From positions 1 through 41,299 of the forward strand of contig JAIPFV010000013.1 of the NCBI GenBank assembly GCA_021736475.1: DNA of 41,299 bases, given 5' to 3'. The translations under genes were made by a program, and so were the position numbers. Of this stretch, positions 15,443-22,807 are shown in pieces; the first letter of the stretch is position 1; each line of letters opens with the position of its first letter. The notes under the pieces were generated by a model. The model ran no database searches. It was not told where the DNA came from and saw nothing but the letters and a program-made list of their open reading frames with translations. The stretch comes from Spirochaetia bacterium. Lineage in GTDB: Bacteria > Spirochaetota > Spirochaetia > DSM-16054 > Sediminispirochaetaceae.

Positions 15443-17207
15443 AGAGAGACTCCAATCTGTCGAAGGATCGTTCTAAACGGGCCTGCAGCTTGTCGAAAGA
15501 GGCCTCATCATCGTTTTCAATGTTGAACTTCATCTTTATCAGGTCCTGCACCACCTTCATTTTACGCAGCCGAACAATGGTAGCCCCCTGTTTGATGGCA
15601 TCCCGCCCCTTACGCCAATAGGTAAGAATGAGCTCCAGCATGCGGGCCTGCTTCATGACAGTGGAATAACGGTCTACATCATCAAATGCATTCTGCTGCA
15701 GAAACCCGTTCTTAAACAGACTGCAAACTTCAATAACAAAGCGCTGACTGTCGGGAAGGGCATCCGGTCCGACTAACTTTACCACCTGCTGCAGCCGAAC
15801 CTCCCGCTGCAGCAGATCCATAATCTCGCGCCGGTCTTCAGCCCACTGCTCGCCTACCTGCTGTGTCCAGTAGCCGATAATATCGTTGATGTATTCGGAA
15901 TAACTATCCAGCCATCCAATGGCCGGATAGTGACGGGCGTTCGCCAGCTGCCGGTCCAGAGCCCAGAAACAGCGGACAAAGCGCTTGGTATGCTGGGTTA
16001 CCGGCTCGGAAAAATCGCCCCCCGGAGGCGAGACAGCCCCGATAATGGAGACCGAGCCCTCTCTGTCCGACAGGGTATTCATAATACCCGCCCGCTCATA
16101 AAACTCCGCCACCCGAGTGGGAAGGTAGGCGGGAAAGCCCTCTTCCGCCGGCATCTCTTCCATCCTACCGGAAAGCTCGCGCAATGCCTCCGCCCAGCGG
16201 CTGGTTGAATCGGCCATAATAGCCACATGGTAGCCCTGGTCGCGGTAATACTCCGCCAGGGTTACTCCGGTATAAATACTGGCCTCACGGGCTGAGACCG
16301 GCATGTTGGAGGTGTTGGCTATCAGAATGGTCCGTTCCATCAGACTGGTACCGGTACGAGGGTCGACCAGTTCAGGGAACTCGGTCAGTACGTCGGTCAT
16401 CTCGTTGCCCCGCTCTCCGCAGCCGATATACACAATGATATCTGCATCGCACCATTTGGCAATGGCGTGCTGGGTCATGGTTTTACCGGTACCGAAGCCG
16501 CCGGGAATTGCCACGGTGCCCCCCTTCGATAGGGGAAACAGGGTGTCGATAACCCGTTGACCGGTGATCAGCGGAGTGGTCAGGGGCATACGTTGTGCAG
16601 TTGGCCGTGGGTTTCGGATAGGCCAGCGCTGCATCATCGTCAGTTTATGTTCATTACCCTCCGCATCTTCAACTACCGCAATCTCATCGGTAACCGTATA
16701 CTCGCCCTCCGGAGCAAGTGACTTTAGTGTTCCGGAGAGCAACGGAGGCACACATATACGGTGCTGCACCCGTTCGCTTTCCTGAACGCTCCCCAGAATC
16801 TGACCACCCTTCACCTGAACACCTGCTTCAAGCTCCGGCACAAACGGCCACTTTTTCTCCCGCTGCAGAGCCGGCTCTTCTTCACCGCGCTCTATAAAAG
16901 CACCGCTTCGATCCTTCAGCCGTACCAGGGGCCGCTGAATACCGTCGTAGATCTGACCCATCAGGCCGGGTCCTAACTCAACCGAGAGGGGCATACCGCT
17001 GCCGTAAATTGGATCTCCCGGAGCTATGCCCGTGGTGCTTTCATATACCTGTATAGTAGCATTGGTTCCGGATAATTTGATTATCTCGCCCACCAAACCC
17101 ACATCTCCGACATGGATCAACTCCATCATCATTGCGTCACTTATGTCGCGAGCCTCAATTACCGGCCCGTTTACCCTCTGTACTGTTCCAACTACCCGTT
17201 CACTCAT
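15432..17207 (-). CDS. atpA: V-type ATP synthase subunit A (catalytic)
   Basis: A 591-residue catalytic subunit. The P-loop is GGFGTGKT at residues 236-243 (the common form has Pro at the second position), followed by [15 protein letters not shown], the [22 protein letters not shown] segment, and [20 protein letters not shown] sequence ending in [20 protein letters not shown]. The non-homologous insertion typical of V/A-type A subunits (about 115-190) is present. It hydrolyses or makes ATP in the cytoplasmic head. It lies 3 bp after subunit E and overlaps subunit B. Confidence 0.97.
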   Translation of the reverse strand: MSERVVGTVQRVNGPVIEARDISDAMMMELIHVGDVGLVGEIIKLSGTNATIQVYESTTGIAPGDPIYGSGMPLSVELGPGLMGQIYDGIQRPLVRLKDRSGAFIERGEEEPALQREKKWPFVPELEAGVQVKGGQILGSVQESERVQHRICVPPLLSGTLKSLAPEGEYTVTDEIAVVEDAEGNEHKLTMMQRWPIRNPRPTAQRMPLTTPLITGQRVIDTLFPLSKGGTVAIPGGFGTGKTMTQHAIAKWCDADIIVYIGCGERGNEMTDVLTEFPELVDPRTGTSLMERTILIANTSNMPVSAREASIYTGVTLAEYYRDQGYHVAIMADSTSRWAEALRELSGRMEEMPAEEGFPAYLPTRVAEFYERAGIMNTLSDREGSVSIIGAVSPPGGDFSEPVTQHTKRFVRCFWALDRQLANARHYPAIGWLDSYSEYINDIIGYWTQQVGEQWAEDRREIMDLLQREVRLQQVVKLVGPDALPDSQRFVIEVCSLFKNGFLQQNAFDDVDRYSTVMKQARMLELILTYWRKGRDAIKQGATIVRLRKMKVVQDLIKMKFNIENDDEASFDKLQARLERSFDRLESLYEE

Positions 17208-17210
17208 TCC

Positions 17211-17867
17211 CTACTCACTTTCCGATTCACTTGGTTCCATGTGCTGATAGATCATTCTGCGTATCACTGTAGAAAAGCGTTCCAGCCGTGCTTCTGCCAA
17301 ATTGTTGAAGGCCAGACGGCCTTCACGGGCGGTTAGAAAAACTCCCTGCTTCTGCAATGGTGGCTGATCGGTCCGCTCTATTTTTACCGATCGTCCCGTC
17401 ACAGATTTTACCTCCGCCTCCGCCTCACGCAACACGTTATCGGTAATCAACTTCAGTTCTCGCTCCGATGCGTTTACTTTCAGGGTATCCTCCGACAGAC
17501 CGATCGCCCCTTCGGCAATCCAGCCCTTTAAAATAGAACGGTAATCCGAGCGTTCAGTCAGAGCCTGCAGTTTCTCTTTCACCCGCCCCATCGTCTTGTT
17601 AAAGAGCTCCTCCTGGGCTTTCAGGCGGAGCTTACGCTGCTCGGCCTCAATAGCCTGGGCATTCTTCTCCAGTATCCCCTCAGCTTGTTTCCGGCCCTTC
17701 TCCTCTGCATCTTCTCGGATAGACTCGGCCTTTTTGCGAGCACCCTCCACTATCTCCTTGGCCTGGCGCTCCCCATCCTCACTAATCTTTTTTACCTCAG
17801 CCTTGGCCTGTTCCGATATTCCCGATAGCAGGGAGGTATTCTGTGACTCTTTACTCTGTTCAGGCAT
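17211..17867 (-). CDS. atpE: V-type ATP synthase subunit E (peripheral stalk)
   Basis: A 218-residue protein with a long charged N-terminal coiled coil (about residues 20-110, rich in Glu, Lys, Ala, Arg) and a globular C-terminal domain (LKVNASERELKLITDNVL, LTAREGRLAFNNLAEARLERF). This is the form of V/A-type subunit E, which pairs with subunit H/G as peripheral stalk. Position between F and A in the operon supports the call. GGGGGTG precedes the ATG. Confidence 0.88.
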   Translation of the reverse strand: MPEQSKESQNTSLLSGISEQAKAEVKKISEDGERQAKEIVEGARKKAESIREDAEEKGRKQAEGILEKNAQAIEAEQRKLRLKAQEELFNKTMGRVKEKLQALTERSDYRSILKGWIAEGAIGLSEDTLKVNASERELKLITDNVLREAEAEVKSVTGRSVKIERTDQPPLQKQGVFLTAREGRLAFNNLAEARLERFSTVIRRMIYQHMEPSESESE

Positions 17868-17880
17868 CTCTGCACCCCCG

Positions 17881-18186
17881 TTACAAATTAATACCGATCG
17901 CCTGGTTTACCATTTCCCGCAAAGTAGGTCTCCCCTCCAGCGGTCCCTGGCGGTCCGGGATCTCAACAATAAGGGGAAAGGATTGGGAAAATACATACCG
18001 ATCTACTTGTGGACGTATAAGCTCGGCAACCGGCTCGGTTATGATCACAATTCCCACCTGGCGGTCACTCAAAGCCTCTTGAAGGGCAGATTGAGCCTCA
18101 TCAGCGTTTTCAGCCACCCGGCCTTCCACACCAACCATGCCGAAGCCGAGTACCGCATCATCTCCGCCGATCATAAAATACTTCAT
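17881..18186 (-). CDS. atpF: V-type ATP synthase subunit F (central stalk)
   Basis: A 101-residue subunit F (NtpG-type). The N-terminal YFMIGGDDAVLGFGMVGVEG and the VGIVIITEPVAELI segment are characteristic Rossmann-like elements of the family, which binds subunit D. It starts three bases after the stop of subunit K and ends 13 bp before subunit E, inside the operon. Confidence 0.92.
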   Translation of the reverse strand: MKYFMIGGDDAVLGFGMVGVEGRVAENADEAQSALQEALSDRQVGIVIITEPVAELIRPQVDRYVFSQSFPLIVEIPDRQGPLEGRPTLREMVNQAIGINL

Positions 18187-18189
18187 GCC

Positions 18190-18564
18190 CTAGAATTTAC
18201 CCAATATCATAAGCGCGGTGATAAAACCAAATACCACCAACCCTTCCGCCAGCGCAATAAAAATCAAGGCCTGGCTGGCCAACTCCGGCTTCTCACCGAT
18301 AGTTCCCATTGCCGCAGCACCAACGTTGGCAATCGCAATTCCGGCACCAATAGCACCCATACCGAAGGCGATCGCCGCGGCGATCAAACCAAACTTCATT
18401 ACCCCCGCCTCTTCAGCGCTTATCACCTTTTCCTGCTGGGAAGCCTCGGTTTCCTGGGCAAAGGTATTTGATGCAAACACCAAGCTGGCAAAGGCCATTA
18501 CGATCAACATAACAATTAAACTTATCCGCAAACGGGATACAAACCAGCGCTTCTCTTTTTCCAT
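18190..18564 (-). CDS. atpK: V-type ATP synthase subunit K (membrane rotor proteolipid), with signal peptide
   Basis: A 124-residue proteolipid. An apparent cleavable signal peptide (hydrophobic stretch 13-31, then SNTFAQ near 37) and a short acidic segment precede a single two-helix hairpin: helix 1 about 56-90, helix 2 about 96-122 with the ion-binding Glu107 in IALAEGLVVFG. It is therefore an 8-kDa-type c subunit with one carboxylate per hairpin, not the 16-kDa duplicated form. Positions equivalent to the Na+-ligating Gln and Ser of Ilyobacter c subunit are Ile78 and Gly108, which points to H+ rather than Na+ (inference from hand alignment). GGAG lies eight bases before the ATG. Confidence 0.92.
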   Translation of the reverse strand: MEKEKRWFVSRLRISLIVMLIVMAFASLVFASNTFAQETEASQQEKVISAEEAGVMKFGLIAAAIAFGMGAIGAGIAIANVGAAAMGTIGEKPELASQALIFIALAEGLVVFGFITALMILGKF

Positions 18565-18582
18565 CTCAGTAACTCCTTATCG

Positions 18583-18651
18583 CTATTAAGAAAATAGCCG
18601 AATACGGCTATTTTAGTCGTTTCGGTTGCCGCGAAGCGGCACGCGAAACTA
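18583..18651 (+). repeat. Two-hairpin intergenic repeat, copy 3
   Basis: Hairpin 1 is a perfect 10-bp stem, AAAATAGCCG (18591-18600) with CGGCTATTTT (18605-18614), loop AATA. Hairpin 2 pairs GTTTCG (18619-18624) with CGAAAC (18644-18649) and GCCGC (18628-18632) with GCGGC (18636-18640). It lies inside the V-ATPase operon between subunits I and K, so both hairpins would be present in the polycistronic mRNA (in reverse-complement form). Confidence 0.93.
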
Positions 18652-18679
18652 TATGTATATTTCTCACCTTCTCCCGTCC

Positions 18680-20809
18680 TTACTCCGAACGCAGAGAAAT
18701 GGGAGCATATGCTCTTCCGTTGCCGGCAAAATATTTTGAGAAAAACTCATAATAGTTTAACCTGAGAGACTGGATGCCGGCGGACAGTCCCTCTAATCCA
18801 ATTACCAATGCATTTCCTAACAGCAAAATTAAATAGGACCATATGGTAAAATTTCCGTTGGAGGCGGCCATCTCCGCTATCTGAAAGAAGGCCATCATCA
18901 AACTTACGTGGGCAATCCCGAGACCGGCGACACGCATAAAGGAGAGCGTGTTAGATAAATAGCCGGAAAAGATCTCCAGCAACTCAACCAGCCACTCCAT
19001 AATCATATCCAGCACATTGGCCGAATGCCGCTGCTCCGCCGGCACATCCCGATTGTGGTGCACATGCTCCAGCACCGGTTTCGCAGCCAATAAGAGTACA
19101 GGAAGCCCTAAAAGCAGCAGCAGTACAGGGCCCTCCGGCAGCTCCTTATAGTCATGACCGGCAAAGTAAAAGGCAGTATACGTACCGGCGGCATATATCC
19201 AGCCGACCAAAAGGCCTCCGTTACCCCAAACCAGTCCAAACCAGTCCTGCCTGCGGAGGCGGTTTACCCAGTTTATGAGCAGTCCGGTGCCAATGACGGC
19301 GATACCGAAATAAATAGTCAGCATCAAAATATCGGACATCGTTTTTACACTACCCGCCCCGCCTTCGTGGCCGGCTACAATCCCGTGATAATCAAACCAC
19401 AGTGGCGGGAGCAGAGCCGTTCCGAAGTAGGAGCCGAACAATGCCCCGCTTACAATCGCCGCAGCCCCGCAGTAACTGATCAGGGGATAGATCATAGTCT
19501 TTTTCCCCTTCTTACGTGACCTCCGGTCACCGATAAGTCCGATCAACAGAACCACTACACCGTGGCCCACATCGCCGAACATCAGAGCAAACATTGCCAG
19601 GTAAAACACCGCAACCATAGGGGTTGGATCAATCGACCCGTAGGTCGGTATACCGTAGTTTTCTACCAGTGACTGAAAAGGCCGCAGAGCCTCAGGATTT
19701 TTCATCTGTACCGGCACCTGCTGCGGAACCTCCGGGTCGCCGCCCTTGTGGGGCGTATGCCACTCCAGGTAACAGCGCCCCTCGGTGGCTTCCATCAGAG
19801 TTTTGGTCACCTCTTCCTTCTTTTCAGTCGGCAGCCAGCCGGAAAAGAGATAGGTTCTTTCGGTTTTACGGTAGTACCCTTGAATCGTGCGCAGCAGCTC
19901 GCGCATGCGCAGTCCGGTCCACAGCCGTTCGAGGGTTTCCGAACGCTCTTCTACGGTTTGGCTTAACCCCTTGTCCAGTTCCTGCTGCTTATAGCGCAGC
20001 GACTCAAGTTTGGCATCTAACTCCTCTACCGGAAGGCGTGTTTTGTTTTGCCCGTCCCCGGAGCTCTCTTGGTACTGACGCTCTTCCCAGCCGTACTTCT
20101 CCAGCAACCGCTCTACCCGGCTGTTGTCCCGCTTTAGGGTAATCAGAAAATCGATCGGCTCGCCGCCTTCCGCAGCTGCGACCCCCTGCTCAGGCAGATA
20201 CACCGAAGGAAGCTTTGCAATTTCTTTTTCAAAAGCAGCCCGGTTCTCCTTGGGCAGAGTACCGGTGTGCACCGTGATGTAGGCGTGGGAACCCTTGGTC
20301 AACGCCGGGCCACCAGCACCAGAATCACTCCTGCTTCCGGCTTCCCCTCTAACCCCAGTCTTAGCACTGCTCCGGCCCGCGGTGCGTCCACCCTCATCGG
20401 GCATCTGCCGGCGCAGCTCCTGGAGACGCAGAATCTCCTCCTGCACCTCCTTTTGTTTATCCCGAATCTTACGGAATTCGCCCCCCAGCTTATCTATCTC
20501 ACCTTCCGCCTCGGATAAATCCAAAGGCTCCTGGTCTTGGCTCTGCTCCTGCTTTTCTCCATTCACCTTTGGCCTTGGGGTAAAGCCCACCGTCCGAAAG
20601 TAGGCATCCAGGCGCAGCCGTAATTCACGGGCCTTCTCTCTGTCCTCGGCAGCCGGAACACGGTCCAATCGCGAAGTCCAGTCGGCGGGTATCTCGCGTA
20701 CATCGATAAAATCGATCACCCCCACCTTCAGCAGGGCTTCAGTGGCCGCTTCCATATCGCTCTTCAGTACCGCAGCAACCAACTGCTGCATTGAAGTAGT
20801 TGTTATCAT
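18680..20809 (-). CDS. atpI: V-type ATP synthase subunit I (membrane stator)
   Basis: A 709-residue subunit I/a. The N-terminal cytoplasmic half (about 1-370) is soluble with coiled coils and contains a low-complexity Gly/Ser/Ala insert near 145-170. The C-terminal half has about seven to eight membrane segments with the family landmarks PTPMVAVFYLAMFALMFGDVGHG, SYCGAAAIVSGALFGSYFG, and LSFMRVAGLGIAHVSL, which carries the essential membrane Arg. It forms the ion half-channels against the K ring. Its ATG overlaps the subunit C stop (ATGA). A 115-bp gap holding the repeat separates it from subunit K. Confidence 0.95.
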   Translation of the reverse strand: MITTTSMQQLVAAVLKSDMEAATEALLKVGVIDFIDVREIPADWTSRLDRVPAAEDREKARELRLRLDAYFRTVGFTPRPKVNGEKQEQSQDQEPLDLSEAEGEIDKLGGEFRKIRDKQKEVQEEILRLQELRRQMPDEGGRTAGRSSAKTGVRGEAGSRSDSGAGGPALTKGSHAYITVHTGTLPKENRAAFEKEIAKLPSVYLPEQGVAAAEGGEPIDFLITLKRDNSRVERLLEKYGWEERQYQESSGDGQNKTRLPVEELDAKLESLRYKQQELDKGLSQTVEERSETLERLWTGLRMRELLRTIQGYYRKTERTYLFSGWLPTEKKEEVTKTLMEATEGRCYLEWHTPHKGGDPEVPQQVPVQMKNPEALRPFQSLVENYGIPTYGSIDPTPMVAVFYLAMFALMFGDVGHGVVVLLIGLIGDRRSRKKGKKTMIYPLISYCGAAAIVSGALFGSYFGTALLPPLWFDYHGIVAGHEGGAGSVKTMSDILMLTIYFGIAVIGTGLLINWVNRLRRQDWFGLVWGNGGLLVGWIYAAGTYTAFYFAGHDYKELPEGPVLLLLLGLPVLLLAAKPVLEHVHHNRDVPAEQRHSANVLDMIMEWLVELLEIFSGYLSNTLSFMRVAGLGIAHVSLMMAFFQIAEMAASNGNFTIWSYLILLLGNALVIGLEGLSAGIQSLRLNYYEFFSKYFAGNGRAYAPISLRSE

Positions 20810-21870
20810 AACAGTTCCCGTATCCTCTCTTCCGAGAGGCCGTAGTATTTTGCGTTCATAATGCTTACCAGCTGTGAAATCTCTTTACGCTTGAGAAATA
20901 CGTAAGCCAGTATTGTTCCGATAGTAAAGGGATAACCGTGCAGCAGCCGCCCAACCTCATCGCTAAGAATTTGGCGTAGTAAATTCTCAACCAGATGCAA
21001 CCGTTCGTAGGGATTGCTTTTATGTTCACCGGTGAAGCTTTTATAACTGGAGTAGTGCCGGGTCAGAAGTATATTCAGGGCCTCCTCAGGGCCTTTCTGT
21101 TGAAAGGCTTCGCGGAGCACCTCAAAGTCTATGCTACCCCCCGGCAGAAACACATTCCACGAGTGTCGTCTTTCCTTTTCATAAAAGGAGACAAAACGCA
21201 CAATCCGGTCTATATTTTCCAGGTCAACCTCGACCTGGATCACCCGCTCGGCCACCTGTCTGTCCTGCTTGGAAAGTTGTGCCGTCTTAGCCATAAGGGT
21301 GGTATAAAACAGGCTGTCCAGCTCCAGCTCAACGTAGAACATCTGCTGCTCGTTCTGAATGCGGTCCAGGTTTCGGCTGAGCACAGCCTCGTAGGGTGTC
21401 CCGGCTACCGCATCTACCAGCTTTCCCGAATCCGCGGCATTCAAAATACCGTCGATGTCTATGGAGTGAACTAAACGGCCGTGATACAGGTAGGAGGAAG
21501 GTTCTGTTTCCGTCCGGCCTCGGATGTTACGGTCATACCAGAAACGCAGAGCGTTCTTCACCGTATCAACCTCGTACCGTAAAAGAAGAGCCTCAACAAA
21601 ATCGGCGGCAGGCCCCTGCACGTACTGCAGTAGTTCATGCACCGTCTCAATCTCGTGACTGTACAGGGCAAATTCCACCGCCCGCACATCGCCGGTAGCC
21701 GCGTACTGCTCAAGCTCCTTGGCATACACCGTCGAACCCAGAGCTGTCACAACCTCTTCAATACTGCTGCTTTTCATCAGATTGGAGAAATCGCGGTCCG
21801 AGAGCAACTGCCCAAGGCGGGAACGAATCTTCGCATTTATAAAACCGTACGTTTTTAACTGTCCGGCCAC
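20806..21870 (-). CDS. atpC: V-type ATP synthase subunit C (d-type rotor cap)
   Basis: A 354-residue subunit C of the V/A type (homologue of eukaryotic subunit d), the funnel connecting the proteolipid ring to the central stalk. It is helix-rich, with YGFINAKIRSRLGQLLSDRDF at the start, several tyrosine- and charge-rich helices, and the C-terminal GYPFTIGTILAYVFLKRKEISQLVSIMNAKYYGL, a typical family ending. The start codon is GTG, preceded by GAGGGG at six bases. It overlaps subunit I by 4 bp. Confidence 0.92.
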   Translation of the reverse strand: MAGQLKTYGFINAKIRSRLGQLLSDRDFSNLMKSSSIEEVVTALGSTVYAKELEQYAATGDVRAVEFALYSHEIETVHELLQYVQGPAADFVEALLLRYEVDTVKNALRFWYDRNIRGRTETEPSSYLYHGRLVHSIDIDGILNAADSGKLVDAVAGTPYEAVLSRNLDRIQNEQQMFYVELELDSLFYTTLMAKTAQLSKQDRQVAERVIQVEVDLENIDRIVRFVSFYEKERRHSWNVFLPGGSIDFEVLREAFQQKGPEEALNILLTRHYSSYKSFTGEHKSNPYERLHLVENLLRQILSDEVGRLLHGYPFTIGTILAYVFLKRKEISQLVSIMNAKYYGLSEERIRELL

Positions 21871-21913
21871 AATTTACCCCTCTTTGCCCTCTATCCGTAT
21901 TCTCTAAGCTTAC

Positions 21914-22243
21914 CTATTCCTCGCGCTGATACGCTGGGGTAGTCAGATATTCCACAACCTCATCGGCAATTGCCTCAATACGCTCAGCCCTCGCACGCTG
22001 CAGCTCCTCGGCCTCTTCCTGCGCCTTCTTACGGGCCGCCTGAAATTCGTCTTGAGCCTTCTGCTGTGCCTCGCTCTGCATCTCGCGAATCCGCTCCTGC
22101 GCCTGGCGCCGGGCATCCTCAACGATCTTCGAGCTCTCTTCCTCTGCCTTTTGGGTTTTGTTGGAAGCCTCCTCACGCGCATTCCTAACCGCCTCGCGGG
22201 CGCGCTCCTCTTCCTTCAGTACGTTGTCCACCATCTCTTGCAT
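21914..22243 (-). CDS. V-type ATP synthase subunit H/G-like peripheral-stalk protein
   Basis: A 109-residue, almost entirely coiled-coil protein (Glu/Arg/Ala/Gln-rich heptads from about residue 7 to 90) with a short C-terminal EAIADEVVEYLTTPAYQREE. This matches the AhaH/NtpF/subunit G family that dimerises with subunit E, and its place as first gene of the operon is the one ahaH takes in archaeal operons. The ATG at 22243 is preferred over one at 22270: it lies 7 nt after a TATAAA -10 box with no Shine-Dalgarno, suggesting a leaderless message. Together with A, B, C, D, E, F, I and K this completes a nine-subunit set. Confidence 0.82.
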   Translation of the reverse strand: MQEMVDNVLKEEERAREAVRNAREEASNKTQKAEEESSKIVEDARRQAQERIREMQSEAQQKAQDEFQAARKKAQEEAEELQRARAERIEAIADEVVEYLTTPAYQREE

Positions 22244-22250
22244 ACCTACA

Positions 22251-22279
22251 TTTATACCACACAGTACCATAAGCGAAAA
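22251..22279 (-). promoter_or_regulatory. Predicted promoter of V-ATPase operon (extended -10)
   Basis: On the minus strand, TATAAA (complement of 22251-22256) is preceded by TGG, giving an extended -10 (TGnTATAAA); a poor -35 match, TTTTCG, is 17 bp further up. The gap between the -10 box and the ATG at 22243 is 7 nt, the same as at pncB. Confidence 0.5.
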
Positions 22280-22753
22280 GAGGCTAATAATATTGTAAAA
22301 AATGCAATCCCCAAGACACCCTTCTCGTACACACCCCCAGGGGCATCGGCCTCAGCGCAGCCGAATAAGAGCCCCGGTCGGCGTGAATTGAAAATATCGG
22401 TTATTCTATCATTGGCTACAACATCAATGTCGATCTCATTCCGTAGGCTAATTCAATTTACAAATCGTATTTTGTGTGAATACCATTATTCAGGACTAAA
22501 ATAGTTCAAGCCACTGTCTTTTCAGTTTTTTTAATAGTCGTAGATATTTACTCACATTACAACTTCGATGATGAAACCACAAATTGTGAGAACTTTGAGA
22601 TCGTTTATTGAATGTTGTTTATTATTTTGTTTAGCAAAATGATATGCAATAGATACTCTTCGCTTCGCGGTATTCTACTGAGGTAAAATTTCTATTCTGC
22701 TATTATCTCCCGACAGGTGCCTCTATTCACTTATCTCCACAATCGAGTAGGGC
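22280..22753. other. Long intergenic region without a recognisable gene
   Basis: About 475 bp between the V-ATPase promoter and the hydroxylase-operon hairpin. It contains a GC-rich foldable patch at 22340-22375 (outer GGGGC/GCCCC, inner TCGGC/GCCGA) and a more AT-rich stretch 22400-22740. I see no conserved protein in any frame, no RNA gene and no copy of the repeat. It may hold decayed sequence. Confidence 0.5.
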
Positions 22754-22785
22754 ACGGGCTCCGCGAAATACAACGCGGAGCCCGT
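22754..22785 (-). terminator. Strong hairpin after the hydroxylase operon
   Basis: A perfect 12-bp inverted repeat, ACGGGCTCCGCG (22754-22765) and CGCGGAGCCCGT (22774-22785), with an 8-nt loop, 22 bp beyond the stop codon of the last hydroxylase gene. There is no U-tract on the minus strand, so it may be a 3'-end stabiliser or an atypical terminator. Confidence 0.55.
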
Positions 22786-22807
22786 CAATCATCGAACAGC
22801 TGTCGCC

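Noticed and set aside
22340..22375. GC-rich foldable patch as a riboswitch or small RNA
   Set aside because: Only a simple two-tier stem; no match to a known riboswitch core, no promoter or terminator around it.
22271..22807. CRISPR array in the long intergenic region
   Set aside because: No regularly spaced direct repeats are present.
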